Shown: positions 31,601-42,999 of the stretch, piece by piece
Position numbering within the stretch: the first letter of the stretch is position 1
Layout: every line of letters starts with the position of its first letter
Assembly (NCBI GenBank): GCA_011037195.1
Contig: JAAEAF010001926.1
Location: forward strand, 42,220 to 106,219
Direction of reading: 5' to 3'
DNA: 64,000 nt
From: Triatoma infestans
Taxonomy: Eukaryota > Arthropoda > Insecta > Hemiptera > Reduviidae
Notes under the pieces: model-generated
What the model was told of the DNA's origin: nothing
The model's database searches: none
What the model saw: only the letters and a program-made list of their open reading frames with translations
Made by a program: the position numbers and the translations under genes

Positions 31601-34600
31601 AAACTAAACAACTACCTAACTGTAAAGACGAACCCCAAAACGAAATAAAAACACTCCCTTACTGTAAGGACAAACTTCAAAACAAATGGCTGATCGATAC
31701 AGGATCAACCAGGAATTACATCACACCTACATCAATACCCCCCGATACACCAATTCACTCTGAACCCTTCTCTATAACAACACCAGCGGGATCTAAAGAA
31801 GGAAATTCCTATATCAATCTCAACCTCCAACCCTATTTCGGAATTAATTACGAAGCCAAACTCTATATATTTCCATTCTCAAATGATTACCACATGTTAC
31901 TCGGACAAGAAACAATGACGAAACTCAACCTGGTTTTAGACTTTAATACGAACACTATAACCTATCCTGGTGTTACAATTGCAATTAAAAACTCAGAAAA
32001 CAATGACACTTCCTTACACATCAAACACTATAACAAACTACCTACAAAAGAGATAGAAAAAATTATAAGAACGGAACACATGTTACCCGAAGAAAAGACA
32101 CGTTTACTAAAACTTTTAACCAAATACCCCAAAATAATAAGACTAGTGAATGACAAACTAAGCTCCACAAACCTACTAAAACATGAAATAAAAACGGAAG
32201 ACGACACCCCCGTATATTCGCGCAATTACAGGTACCCTGTAGTCTATAAAGAAAAGGTAAACCAGGAAATTAAAAAATTATTAGACCCTCAAAATCACCC
32301 TACAACTCCCCAATATGGGTAGTTCCGAAAAAAACAGACGCATTCGGTAAGGAAAAAATACGCGTCGTAGTGGACTACAGAAATTTAAATAAGAAAACAA
32401 TTAGCGATAGATTTCCTTTACCCAACATCGAGGACCTATTAAACCAATTGGGAAAAGCCAAATACTTTAGTGCTATAGATCTAGCATCCGGATTCCACCA
32501 AATAGAAATGGAACCTAATTCAATAGCAAAAACTGCCTTCAGCACCGACTCAGGACACTATGAGTTCTTGAGAATGCCCTTCGGTCTAAATAATGCTCCA
32601 CCCACATTCCAAAGAGCAATGAATATCGTGTTTGCCAACACCGAAAACGTATTGGTATTCACCGAAAACGATATAATAATATTCTCCAAAACAATCGACA
32701 AACATATCTCAGACCTGGAGAAAACATTCAAACTACTCGAACAGCATAACCTCAAAATCCAACTAGATAAAACAGAATTCTTTAAGAAAAAAATCACATT
32801 TTTAGGGCATATTATATCAGCTCAAGGGATAAGACCGAGTCCAATTAAAACTTTAGCAGTAAAAGAGTTCCCAATACCAAAGACCCAAAAGCAAATCAAA
32901 CAATTCTTAGGACTCACAGGATATTATCGCAAAATGATTAAAAACTACGCAAAGATCGCGAAACCCCTAACCGAGAAACTAAGACAAAACAACGAACCCA
33001 TAAAACTAGATGATACTTACGTAGAAGCCTTTAATAAACTAAAAAACATGCTAATCAACAGCCCCATACTACAATTCCCTGATTTCAATAAGACCTTTAC
33101 CTTAACCACTGACGCTTCTAATTATGCCATAGGAGCAGTCCTATCACAAAATGTATCCGGAAAAGACCTTCCCATCTCTTACGCCTCCCGCACATTAAAT
33201 AAACGAGAAGAAAACCTCAGTACCATAGAAAAAGAATTATTAGCCATTGTAAGGGCATGTAAACATTTCAGACCTTATCTATACGGAAGAAACTTTATAA
33301 TTTGCACCGATCACAAACCATTACAATACTTACATAATATGAAAGACCCCAGTGCAAAACTATGGAAAAACCAATTATCCGATTATGATTTCGAAATAAA
33401 ACATGTAGACGGGAAAACAAACTACGTTGCACACGCCCTGTCCCGCAATCCTGTTCCTTTAAATATCATACTTGGAGACGTCCCAAATATAGCAACGCCA
33501 TCAGATCAAGCTGACGACATTAATGAAGTCAATCCTTTTGACCCTCTCGAGTCCCCCTATCTAGAACAGATCCTAGAAAGACCCCTAGAAGATGATGAAA
33601 TCTCAAAAATAATAAACGAAATCGATCCCCTAGAGGAAACACCCCCAATGGACCTAGAAGGAATAATCATGGACGCCCTAAAAGAAGTAAATGATTCCCC
33701 AAAAGAAATAAATGATTCCATAAAAGAAGTAAATGATTCCCCAAAAGAAATAAATGATTCCCCAAAAGAAATAAATGATTCCCCAGAAGAAATAAACGGT
33801 CCCCAATGCAATGAGTCCCAAAAAAATCCCCTAGATAACAATGAATCAACCGAGGAAGCAATCCCCAATCAGTTTATAATCATTGCAGATAAAAAGAAAT
33901 GTGTAAACGCTGAGAAACACCAAATACATATAAATATTGGCAACCATGAAAACAGTAAATCAAAAACCTATTTCGGCAATCGCACGAGACTAATATGGCT
34001 AGTTGCATGGCCACATAAAGAAGTACTGACCAAACATTGCTTAGAATTCCTTAAACCCAATACTACGTACGGCCTGTATTGTTCTAACCAAGCCACAGTA
34101 ATGAACAATATTTTAGAAGATGTATATAAAATATTCAAAGAAATTATAGCAACAACTTATCCCACTATACGAATAAAAAGATATTCCAAAATTAACATTG
34201 ACGTCGAAACCAGAGACGACCAAATCGAATTAATCCAGAATTACCACATAGGCAAAACATGTCACCGCAGCATTAATGATACTTATGAAAAACTAAAAAC
34301 AAAATACTACTGCCCCGCATGACAGATAGCATCGCAGAAATTATTAATAACTGTGACACGTGTAAAAGAGTAAAGTATGAACGAAATCCTCTAAAACAAA
34401 AATTTAAATTAACCCCTACACCTAGCAAACCTTTCGAAAAATTACAAATTGATACCCTATTTTTCTCAAATACTCCCATCCTAACACTAATAGACTGCTT
34501 CTCGAAGAGAATGACTGCTTTCATAATTACCTCAACCAATAGTACAGAAGTAATAGACAAACTGAGAAACTATCTTAGTAACTTCCCTGCGCCCCAAGAA

Positions 34601-35215
34601 ATCCAAGCAGATAATGGAAAAGAATTCGCTAATAAGGGATTCGAATCATTTTTAAATTACAACAATATCACCCTCTATTTAACTACTCCACACCATCATA
34701 ATTCCAACGGCCTCATCAACCGCGCACACTCCACACTGATAAGAGTTACTCAACCTAATTCGCACAGACGAACCCAAGTTACCACTAACCCAAACACTAA
34801 AACTCGCAATTATAGCCTATAACAATACGCCAAACGGAACACTAAAACTCAGCCCTAATGAAATTAGTTTCGGAACCACCTTCCCCACAGAACAAAATCA
34901 AGCCACCATCTTCGAAATCCAAACCGAAGAATATCATAAAGAAAAACAACTAATCCACAAAGCTATCAAGAGCCTAATTGAGAAAGAAAAGACAGAAAGA
35001 ACTGACCTACTCAATGAAGACAGAGAAGACATAGACATACTCCCAGGCAAAATATATGTAAAAACCCATAACCGAAATAAAGCCAAACCCAAGTACAAAC
35101 CCGTAACATATGACCCAACTAAACAAAAAATACTGACAGGCAAAACAAAAGAGACAAAAATACATTCTACACAACTTAAACGCCCCAGAAAATTTGAAGA
35201 CCACTCAAGTGAACT
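31600..35215 (+). pseudogene. pol-like region: protease, RT, RNase H, integrase (broken)
   Basis: Protease DTGS at about 31695; RT from 32230; RNase H with TDAS, EKELLAIV and TDHKPL; integrase from about 34230 with the zinc motif ending CDTC, then DTLFF and ADNGKEF. The frame changes after gag (a -1 shift, normal for the group) and again near 32300, 34320 and 34800, which are lesions. The RT active site reads FTEND in place of YxDD, and the catalytic Glu of integrase is Asn (GLINR). A repeated heptapeptide lies between RNase H and integrase. Confidence 0.9.
33681..33801 (+). repeat. 21-bp minisatellite in pol
   Basis: Nearly six tandem copies of a 21-bp unit encoding variants of KEINDSP in frame. 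It lies in the linker between RNase H and the integrase zinc domain. Confidence 0.9.
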
Positions 35216-35241
35216 TTCTTGTTCGCAGGGCAGACAAACTA

Positions 35242-36885
35242 ATGGAAACAGACATGACTACCCTAACATCCATAACAATTATGATTCTCCTAAGCCTGGA
35301 ATTAGTGACAACATATAAAAGTACCAGTATAATAAAGGCCCCGGTATAATTCCAATCAAGATACAAGACTCCTATATGATTAATAAATACTTTACATATA
35401 TGCATTCCATCAATATCACCTCCCTTCAGGAAGAATTAAATGATATCGATTATACCCTTAACTCCCTAACAGAACCAAAAAGAGATCCAAAACAAACTTA
35501 TATCGAACACCTCAAAATTAACTCCCACTCCCTACTATGTTCCTACATGAAAGCTCACATTAAGTACGCACAAAACAAACTAGACCATGTTCTCGTAAAT
35601 TCAAAAGTCACCAGACCAAACCGCGGCTTAATAAACGCCCTAGGCACCGCAATATCTTGGATAACCGGTAATATAGACGCTAATGACAAAAAGTACTACG
35701 ACCAAATGATACGAAAGATAGAAAAGAATGACTATCACCTAGAGCATAACGTCTTACAACAATTAACAGTCAACAAAAAATAATAAACGAATTTAATAAA
35801 GATATAGCGATCATCCGCGACAACAATCTAAAGGTAAAGAAATGATTAAACTATGATATCAGTAATACCTTGGAAATAAACCAATTATACACCACCCTCC
35901 ATCGGCCCTTACCCTTATAGTTAATAAAATCAACGATCTAGATGACTCAGTAGAATTCTGTAAATTAGGAATTATACATAGCAGCATTATTTCACAAAAG
36001 GAATTAATGCAACTGCAATATATTAACAACATCAAATTGATAGCCAACAATGCCGAAATTTTATGGCAAGTCGGAAAAACCTATTGCTCAATCACCCCTA
36101 CACACCTTCATTATTTAGTCCAACTCCCTGTTGAAACCCCTTTAACAGAAACCTATTTCCTCCTATCTTACCCCTATGATCACCTAAATCAAACATTCAC
36201 CATATCTACTTTTCCCTCACTAATCCTGAAAACGGACAAACTATACACAGCTCAGTGTGAACTTCTATTAAATAATTATTATTGTAAAAATGCAACTATT
36301 ATAGACAATGAATGTATATTTAATCTTTTAAATAATAATATGGAAGATAAATGTAAAGTAATAACTATCCCTAAGCCCAAACCTTTTGTAAAGTATATAG
36401 ATATTGTCAATAAATACTTAATACATGAAACACCAATTGTAAACATTAAGAAAAATAATGCAAGTTTCACTGTAAATATTAAAAATACTGCTTTATTAAC
36501 TCTCGAAAATGGAGAGCAAATTATCAATTGTAAACCCATTTATATTTATAATGAATTTGAAAATGTATTAATCAACCCATCCATTCCCAACACATACGAT
36601 ACCCTTAATATCTCCTTCCTTACCCTTCACGACTTAAATATAAAAATGAAACCCCTGGAAGAGCTCGAAGAAGAACCACCCTCAGGCCATACATCAACCC
36701 TGTTCATCATAACAATCGTCGCTCTCTGCCTCTCAATCGCTCACATAATAGTGCAGCACAGAAAACGAATCTACAAACTTATAATAACAAAAAGGGAATC
36801 ACGACCACAACAAATAGAAAACTTGGAGGACACACCAATACCTCTTCAGCAGCAGCCAAGTCACACCTTTTCAACAACCATATAA
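35242..36885 (+). pseudogene. env-like region (baculovirus F-type), broken
   Basis: A splice acceptor ttgttcgcag at 35219-35228 precedes an ATG at 35242 with a hydrophobic leader, consistent with a spliced env message. The next open part (35376-35783) contains the conserved region after a basic cleavage site that is typical of errantivirus and baculovirus F proteins. The last part (36007-36885) ends with one TM helix near residues 235-255 and a basic cytoplasmic tail. Stops at 35347 and 35781 separate the three parts, so no intact protein is encoded. Confidence 0.85.
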
Positions 36886-36897
36886 TATAATATAACT
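36886..36897 (+). repeat. remnant of the 3' LTR
   Basis: Only ATATAATATAACT-like sequence identical to the last dozen bases of the 5' LTR remains after the env stop; about 295 bp of the expected LTR is absent. Confidence 0.7.
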
Positions 36898-36901
36898 CGG
36901 G

Positions 36902-37075
36902 TCAAGTAAAGGGATGTTAGCAGCGGTAAATGGATATTTTGAAGACCTTCCAGAATCGCACTACAGGGACGGAATCCAGTTATTGGAGAAACATTGGGCA
37001 AAGTGCGTTGAACTAACGGGAGAGAGTACATTGAGAAATAAATGCATTTTTAAAATAAAAAAAAACTTATTTTCA
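36902..37075 (+). pseudogene. mariner transposase, C-terminal part
   Basis: Reads MLAAVNGYFEDLPESHYRDG followed by IQLLEKHWAKCVELTGE, the conserved C-terminus of mariner transposases. It is in frame with the part left of the LTR element once the insertion is disregarded. Confidence 0.9.
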
Positions 37076-37113
37076 CTAGTACGCCGAGAACTTTTCACCT
37101 TGCCAGTACACTT

Positions 37114-37734
37114 TTAAATGTTTTGAACGGGTATAATTGCATTTGTATTCACTAAATTACATGATTTCTCAATTGAATGTGATTGCATATGTAATTTTAA
37201 AATTTCAGAACTAGCATATCTAAATTCACATTCACTGCATTTATAAGGCTTAACGCCTGAATGTATTCGTGCATGATCTTTCAAAGTTTGGGAATGTGTA
37301 AAAGTGAAACTGCATTCACTACATTTATATGGCCTCGCCCCTGTATGTAATCGCATATGTACTTTCAAATTTCCAGATTGTATACAACTGTAATTACATT
37401 TATTACATTTAAATGGCTTTTCGCCAGTATGCGTTCTCATATGACTTATAAAGCTTCCTGACTGTATACAACTATAATTGCATTCACTACATTTGTAAGG
37501 CTTTTCGCCAGAATGCGAACGCATATGTACATTTAATCGTCCGAGTTTTTTACAACAGTAATTACATTCACTACATCTATATGGTAATCTTTCAGGATTT
37601 AATGGAACCGTGAGTTTTTCTCTTTCCTTCTTTGCTACATGTGGGCCAACATCATTTTCTGCACCTTCAATCCTAAGACTATCTTCCAACTGATTTTCTC
37701 CTTTGTATGTCTTAATATCGTCTTGCGTCATCAT
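37114..37734 (-). CDS. C2H2 zinc-finger protein, five fingers
   Basis: 206 residues from ATG 37734. An acidic/basic N-terminus of about 50 residues (MMTQDDIKTYKGENQLEDSL) is followed by five classical fingers of the type YKCSECNYSC-x12-H-x3-H with (T/S)GEKP linkers, then a short tail. Probably nuclear, sequence-specific DNA binding (family knowledge). A splice acceptor (tttttgcag) ends at 37972 on this strand, so an upstream leader exon is likely. The stop lies five bases from the mariner's TA duplication, so the original 3' UTR has been displaced by about 8.3 kb. Related to the 22-finger gene at 47319. Confidence 0.88.
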   Translation of the reverse strand: MMTQDDIKTYKGENQLEDSLRIEGAENDVGPHVAKKEREKLTVPLNPERLPYRCSECNYCCKKLGRLNVHMRSHSGEKPYKCSECNYSCIQSGSFISHMRTHTGEKPFKCNKCNYSCIQSGNLKVHMRLHTGARPYKCSECSFTFTHSQTLKDHARIHSGVKPYKCSECEFRYASSEILKLHMQSHSIEKSCNLVNTNAIIPVQNI

Positions 37735-38110
37735 ATTCCAAATGTTTTATTTTTTACTGCATTAACACTAAAAAGATTTTTGGTAACAAAAATTATTACT
37801 CTTCTAAACTAATTAAATGTCTTCATACTATGTGTAATATTGTAGAGATTCTTTTCAATTTAGAATTCACTTGTTTCATGTTAACTTGATCTTTGTTTAA
37901 ATCCTCATTGAATTCCAATTTCAAGTTTGAAGTAAAGTGCCAGTGTCGGATTTCACCAATAAATACCAAATCTGCAAAAAAAAAAAAAAAAATCTAGATT
38001 AACAACGGTATTTCAAAATAAAGGAAAAAGTAAAAAAGAATGAATTTTTATTGATTATTTAAAATCTAAAATAATCTAAAAATAGATTAACTTTCTTGAA
38101 GTTTGTGCTA
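37735..38110. other. 5' leader and upstream of the five-finger gene
   Basis: On the minus strand the exon starting at 37971 has an open frame of 49 codons (reading LVFIGEIRHWHFTSNLKLEF and on, to TGA) that is out of frame with the finger ORF. See findings. Confidence 0.5.
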
Positions 38111-38149
38111 TGACTGACCGAGAAATTTAGCTATTTCTTCGCTGCAATT

Positions 38150-38620
38150 TTGTTTAGTAGTATTGTAATCGTGTAAAATTTTTGATATCGAATTTTCACC
38201 GGAAATACTCGTTTGGAGGTCCCTTGAGTCCAAAAAAAAAGGTATTTGTATGTATGTGATCAGTATAGCTCAAAAAAAAAAAAAAATATTGCAGAACGTT
38301 CATACATACTTGGCATTCATTCCATTTGGGCATCATCATGGGATCTGATAGAAACTTACGTGCAGCAGTATTGCTAGAATTCTTAATTTGAAGAAAGCTA
38401 ATTAAATATGTAAATGCGACTTTAGGGTAGGTTTTAAAGGTTTTTTTTTTTTAACTTTTTCGAAAATGACTATAACGATTTCCTTTAAACTTGGTATGCT
38501 TACTGCACACATATAAATGTATCACTTTTATTTGAAATATTTTTCCAAAAAAAAAAGTTGAATTTGAATAATTATGCGGAATTTGAGCGTTAAATTTCAA
38601 AAGTTATATGCAGTAGTTGT
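38150..38620 (-). repeat. Family A repeat
   Basis: GTATTGTAATCGTGTAAAAT, ATCGAATTTTCACCGGAAAT, GAGGTCCCTTGAGTCC and ACGATTTCCTTTAAACTTGG occur in the same order as in the left arm at 49.7 kb. Confidence 0.75.
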
Positions 38621-38649
38621 TTTTGAGCCGCAATATAATTATTTCTCTT

Positions 38650-40389
38650 CCTTCCAAGATTAGTAGGAAGATACTCAACTTCCCACCCACCTGACCACCT
38701 CTGTATTTATGTCAAAACAAATACGTGTTTAAATAAAATTTGTCATTTAATATATAACTGTACTATGTTATGAAAAATTAATAATTATACTATTAGGAGT
38801 AAGAGAAAGTTTTTTTTTTTATTAAAAAGTCAAATTTCCAATTCGAAAAATTGTATTTCTCGAATATTATACTCGAATATTTATGAATATATTAAAAAAA
38901 ACATGTTTAAGAATATATTAAACATAAGCAAGCTTAATATATATGTAGAAAATACCGATCGTCTAAACAAAAAACAAAGGATTGATCAACTGTTGACATG
39001 GCTGCATTTGAACAACCATGCAGAAGAAAATTAATAGAAATTTAAAGTAGTATCTGGTCATTCATAAACTTCATTCACCTAAGAAATCCGAATATGAGCA
39101 CCCTTATATTAAAAGTTCCCCATATATACTACAAAAATTTATCATTTTGTGATGCTCAATAATGAAAAGCTGTAAAAAGTAAGGATTAAAAGATGTGATT
39201 ATATACATTTATTTTACATATACCGTTACCAACTTTGCGGATAAATCGGTGAGAAAGGGAGGAAGAAAGAGCGATCTGTTTAATATCAAATATTTTCAAC
39301 TGATCCGTAAAATAATGGTACGATTCTTTGTAACCTAGAGTAGTTTCCCTAAATTATTATCTATCGTTTTAATTGTCAGCTTAAAAAAAAGAAGAAGACA
39401 TTTAGTTCTGAAGAGTTGTGTCTCCTCTTAGAGTCACTTCAAAGTTTTACGGATCGAACACTAATAATAATCTATTAGGGGCTATATAGAAAAAAAATCC
39501 GTGTTTTAAAAAATTGGATAACGTATAAAATGTTTGAATTTTCTCGAAAGATTAATTCACTTTTTCATTTAGAAATTCTACAGCACAATAATCAATGAGG
39601 ACTTCCAGTTGGGAGTTCATTGATATATAACTAAGGATTAGAATCATTCATACTTTTTGAGAAAGTAGTCACAGAGGTGACTTAGTTATACAACATAATA
39701 TTACCTTGAAATATAAAATTGAAATAATTTCTTCTACAAACTAACATTAGCAAAACTTTTGTAAAAAACGTCATAGGACTCAAAGCAGGAAATATTAAGA
39801 ATATATATTTAAAACTGGCGAACACTTCCAATAATGATAACTAATGGACAGTAAAAGAAGCAAATAAAGGTTACCTTAATGTACAAATCTATAATGTGCC
39901 TCCATACAGTAGAAACAAAATCAACAATTACTTCGTTCTTCTATAGACTGATAACTGATTTTTCAAACAGTACAAGGTGACTTGTTCTAAGACGATTCGT
40001 TTTCTAGCCATAAGAACAGTTACTTATACTTAATTGCAGTAAATAAACTCCCTGCTGCTTGACCACAAACAACCAAACAATAACCTCCCACTGATAGGGA
40101 CCATCCTGAACTCTAACGTACATCATATAAACCAATACAATCATGAAACTGACGTTACCACTTCATACTTAAAATAAAATCGAAAGTATTTGTCCAAAGC
40201 ATTTTCTTAAGAATCAGTTTATATTTGGGTGGAAAGGGTATCCTATGAAGATTATGGTTTGAAATGTAATCAATTTATATTAGTGCATTTAATCTGTTTT
40301 TTTAAATTGTGTACCTACTTTTTTTGCGACGAAATATTATGACTTCAACAAAAATTGATCCCAAGATGCTTTTGACCATTGAAATTGAC
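38650..40389. other. intergenic, nothing recognised
   Basis: 1.7 kb of AT-rich sequence; no gene or family was supported. Confidence 0.5.
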
Positions 40390-40705
40390 ACCAGGTATAG
40401 ATGGGATTTATCCGAAAAGGACAAGAAATAATTTTACCATACCTGTGGGGAATCTTTAGGGCATGCATGTCTCGACGATTTACACCGGTAATGTGGCGTA
40501 ATGTCAGGGTGATCTACTTCCACAAAGTGGGCAGAGTGTCCGACCTAACGCCAGGCTCGTATATGGCGATAAGCCTATCTTCTTTCCTAAACAAAGCTTT
40601 GGAAAGATTGGAGACAGGAAGGGTGCCTTTACAGGCCACTAACCCTTCTGCGGGTTGTCCAGGAACCTAATTCAATCTTCTATCAAGGTAGGATAGAAGT
40701 ACAGC
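40390..40705 (+). mobile_element. I/Jockey-type RT fragment
   Basis: Frame from 40401: QEIILPYLWGIFRACMSRRF, TPVMWRNVRVIYFHKVGRV and YMAISLSSFLNKALERLE, that is the RT finger motifs of I/Jockey-type elements. It then joins, at about 40645, sequence matching 26866-26930 from the element's far 3' part, implying an internal deletion. Confidence 0.75.
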
Positions 40706-40734
40706 GTCGAAGTGCTTTTTTACTGAAAATTATA

Positions 40735-40895
40735 TATTTCAGTTATCTTCTATTTTCTCTAAAACGGCTCCAACGTTTTTCTTTAATCTAAAAGTGAAAA
40801 CTACGCATTTAAAGCTACAAGTTTTATTTGAGACATTTCCCCGGGTTAAATCATTTAAGAGGACTACTGGGGAGGGGGGTTATGTTTTCCTTTAA
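40735..40895 (-). repeat. Family A repeat fragment
   Basis: GGCTCCAACGTTTTTCTTTAA, given here as GGCTCCAACG then TTTCTTTAA, with ACAAGTTTTATTTGAGACATTTC and GGGGAGGGGGGTTATG in shorter form, parallels 50040-50155. Confidence 0.65.
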
Positions 40896-40919
40896 AGTGC
40901 TACCTTAGATGATCACACA

Positions 40920-42990
40920 AACTTAAGCCCGCTGATGCAATAAATGTGTTTCGGACGGGGAAGACTGTTGGTGAGGACGTCTGCTAACATCTCGGTTGTA
41001 GCTACGTGACCGGATGTCAAGTTTAATCTCCTTTATAGCAACTCTGACGAAATGATATTTCACATCAATGTTCTGAGTTCTATTATGGAAAGTCGGGTTC
41101 TTGGCTAACTTCAATGCGCTCGCACTATCGGCGAATAATGTTCATAACCAAGCTCTGGCAAAAATCGCCGCAAGTAGATAGCTTCCTTGACGGCTTCTGA
41201 TAGAGCCATGTATTCTGCCTCAGTAGTGGACAAAGCAACAGTCTTCTGTTTCCTAGAGACCCAGTTTCGGTCCGCCTGCAATAAAGAAAATGAACCCAGT
41301 AAAAGTACGTCGATCTATCCTGCAGTTTGCCCAGTCTGCGTCTACAAAACCTTTGAGGGCTTCTTGACTTCGTTCGTAGAAAATCCGATAGTCCACTCTA
41401 CCTCTGAGGTAGTGAGCACTCTCTTCGCGGCAGTCTAGTGAGTCCTATTGTAACAGTTGTTGAACTGCTCTAGATAGCTTATGGCAAAGCTAATGTTCGG
41501 TCTGGTAGTAATCGACAGATATGCCAGCGCTCCTACCAGTTCCCTATACGGTAAGGCACAAAAGTCTTCTGGGTTGTAGTCTCCCGCCGGCTTCATCAAT
41601 TTTGAGTGTGAATTAATTGTTGTTGACGCGGGCCGACAATCTGTCATTTCAAATCGTTTAAGTATTTCCGAGACGTATCCTCTTTGCCGAAGGACAATTT
41701 TATTCTCCTCCCTTGAAAATTCTATTCCCAAGCAATGCTTGACATCCATAAGGTCTGTAGGCTCAAAGTTTTCCCTTAATTTGGTTTTGATTTCTTTGAT
41801 GGTGTTGCGATCTTTACAAGCGATTAGTATATCGTCGACGAAGACAATAATTAAAGATGTATCTCTCTGATTTCTTATCTGGTAAAGGCAGGGGTCCGAC
41901 TGGGACGGTTCAGCCCCTACAGATGTCAGAACTCTGTTCAATTTGTTTCCTGCTTGTCTAAGGCCATACAGCAATTTATTTAGCAAGCACAACTTATCCC
42001 TACTTCTGATTTTTTTTTAGCATGTCGATTGACTTCTTCTTGATACCAATCTGACTATCCTCAGATAACATCTCCAGTATTCATTCTAAATGCATGGGGG
42101 TTTCCATGTAAATTGTCTCTTCCAGGTTGTCCTGCAGGTATGCAGCGGTGACATCTAATTGTTCCATGAACATATTATGGCGAGCCGCCAACGCGACAGT
42201 CATGTGGATCGTGCTGAGACGGGCTACGAGGGCGAAGGTTTCGTTGAAGTGAATTCCTGGTTTCTGCATAAATCCTTGGGTTACCAGTCTTCCCTTCATT
42301 CTTTCGAAGCTTCCGTCAGCTTAGAATTTATTACGAAGAACAATCCGACTTCCGATAACCTGAGTAAGCATCGTGAGGACGATCAGTGTGTGTCCATGTA
42401 TCGTTCTTCAGTATACTCCTTATCTCTTCCTTCATAGCGTCGTACCATTTGTTACCGTCTGTACTTGATAGATTGGCACTTCACAGTTCAAGCTGTACTC
42501 CGCGTTATTTGTTTCTTCCACTATTCTTTCCTGATAGACTTTCCGAGTTCTTCCAGGTTTACCTGCTTTCAGGAGCTTCGGTCTGCCGGGGCCTCTGCAA
42601 GCTTCTATATCCTTCTCTTTTCATCCTCTTCATTTTTGGTATCTTCTATCTCTATGTCATCTACCCTGTGATCTTCGATTAAAGGACTCATGATAACGTC
42701 CTTTTCCTCTGGTTTTTCCAAGTCTTCCTTGTCCTCTTCTTCCAGGAATATATTTATTTTGTCCTGATCATTTGTTCCGATTTCTTCTAAGAACGTGACA
42801 TCAATTTGACTTCAACTTTCTTTTCCTTCGATAGCCATATTCGGTACTCTTTACACTTATCGGAATGTCCAACCAATCTTCCTTCCTTTCTACTAGGTTC
42901 CAATTTTCCTTTACCGGGGATTCTGCCCAAACAATAAACTTTTGTCCCAAAAATGCGCGAGTGACAAAAATTAGACGAAGCCATTTCATA
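40920..42990 (-). mobile_element. Ty1/Copia retrotransposon fragment
   Basis: Read from high to low coordinates: integrase tail (FGTKVYCLGRIPGKGKLEP, KKVEV; 42990-42790), RT start (GRLVTQGFMQKPGIHFNETF, TAAYLQ; 42299-42081), RT core with FVDDILIACKD (41992-41435), RNase H with ALSTTEAEYMALSEAV-like sequence (about 41250-41180) and the end IDVKYHFVR (about 41060). Frameshifts separate the parts; no LTR was seen at either side. Confidence 0.88.
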
Positions 42991-42999
42991 TGCTAATGC

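Larger units (their letters stand above)
29712..36897 (+). mobile_element. Errantivirus-like LTR retrotransposon (Ty3/gypsy with env), defective
   Basis: 7,186 bp inserted in the mariner transposase with a 4-bp CGGG duplication (29708-29711 and 36898-36901). Order: 5' LTR, primer-binding site, gag, protease, RT, RNase H, integrase, env, all plus strand, as in insect errantiviruses. Terminal bases are AGTTAT...ATAACT. The right LTR is almost wholly missing. Several frameshifts break gag and pol, and RT and integrase lack normal catalytic motifs, so it is an inactive copy. Confidence 0.93.
28793..37106 (+). mobile_element. mariner element, split by an LTR retrotransposon
   Basis: Terminal inverted repeats share GGCAAGGTGAAAAGTTCTCG (left at 28798-28817) with its exact inverse at the right end (37084-37103), flanked by TA at 28791 and 37107. 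Between them lie two parts of a mariner transposase: 28980-29711 and 36902-37075. They are separated by the element 29712-36897. Without that insert and one copy of its CGGG duplication, the transposase frame runs straight across the junction. The mariner itself is about 1.1 kb. Confidence 0.92.

Noticed and set aside
33557..33868. Minus-strand frames with repeated GESFISF or GNHLFLL units
   Set aside because: These are antisense shadows of the heptapeptide repeat in pol.
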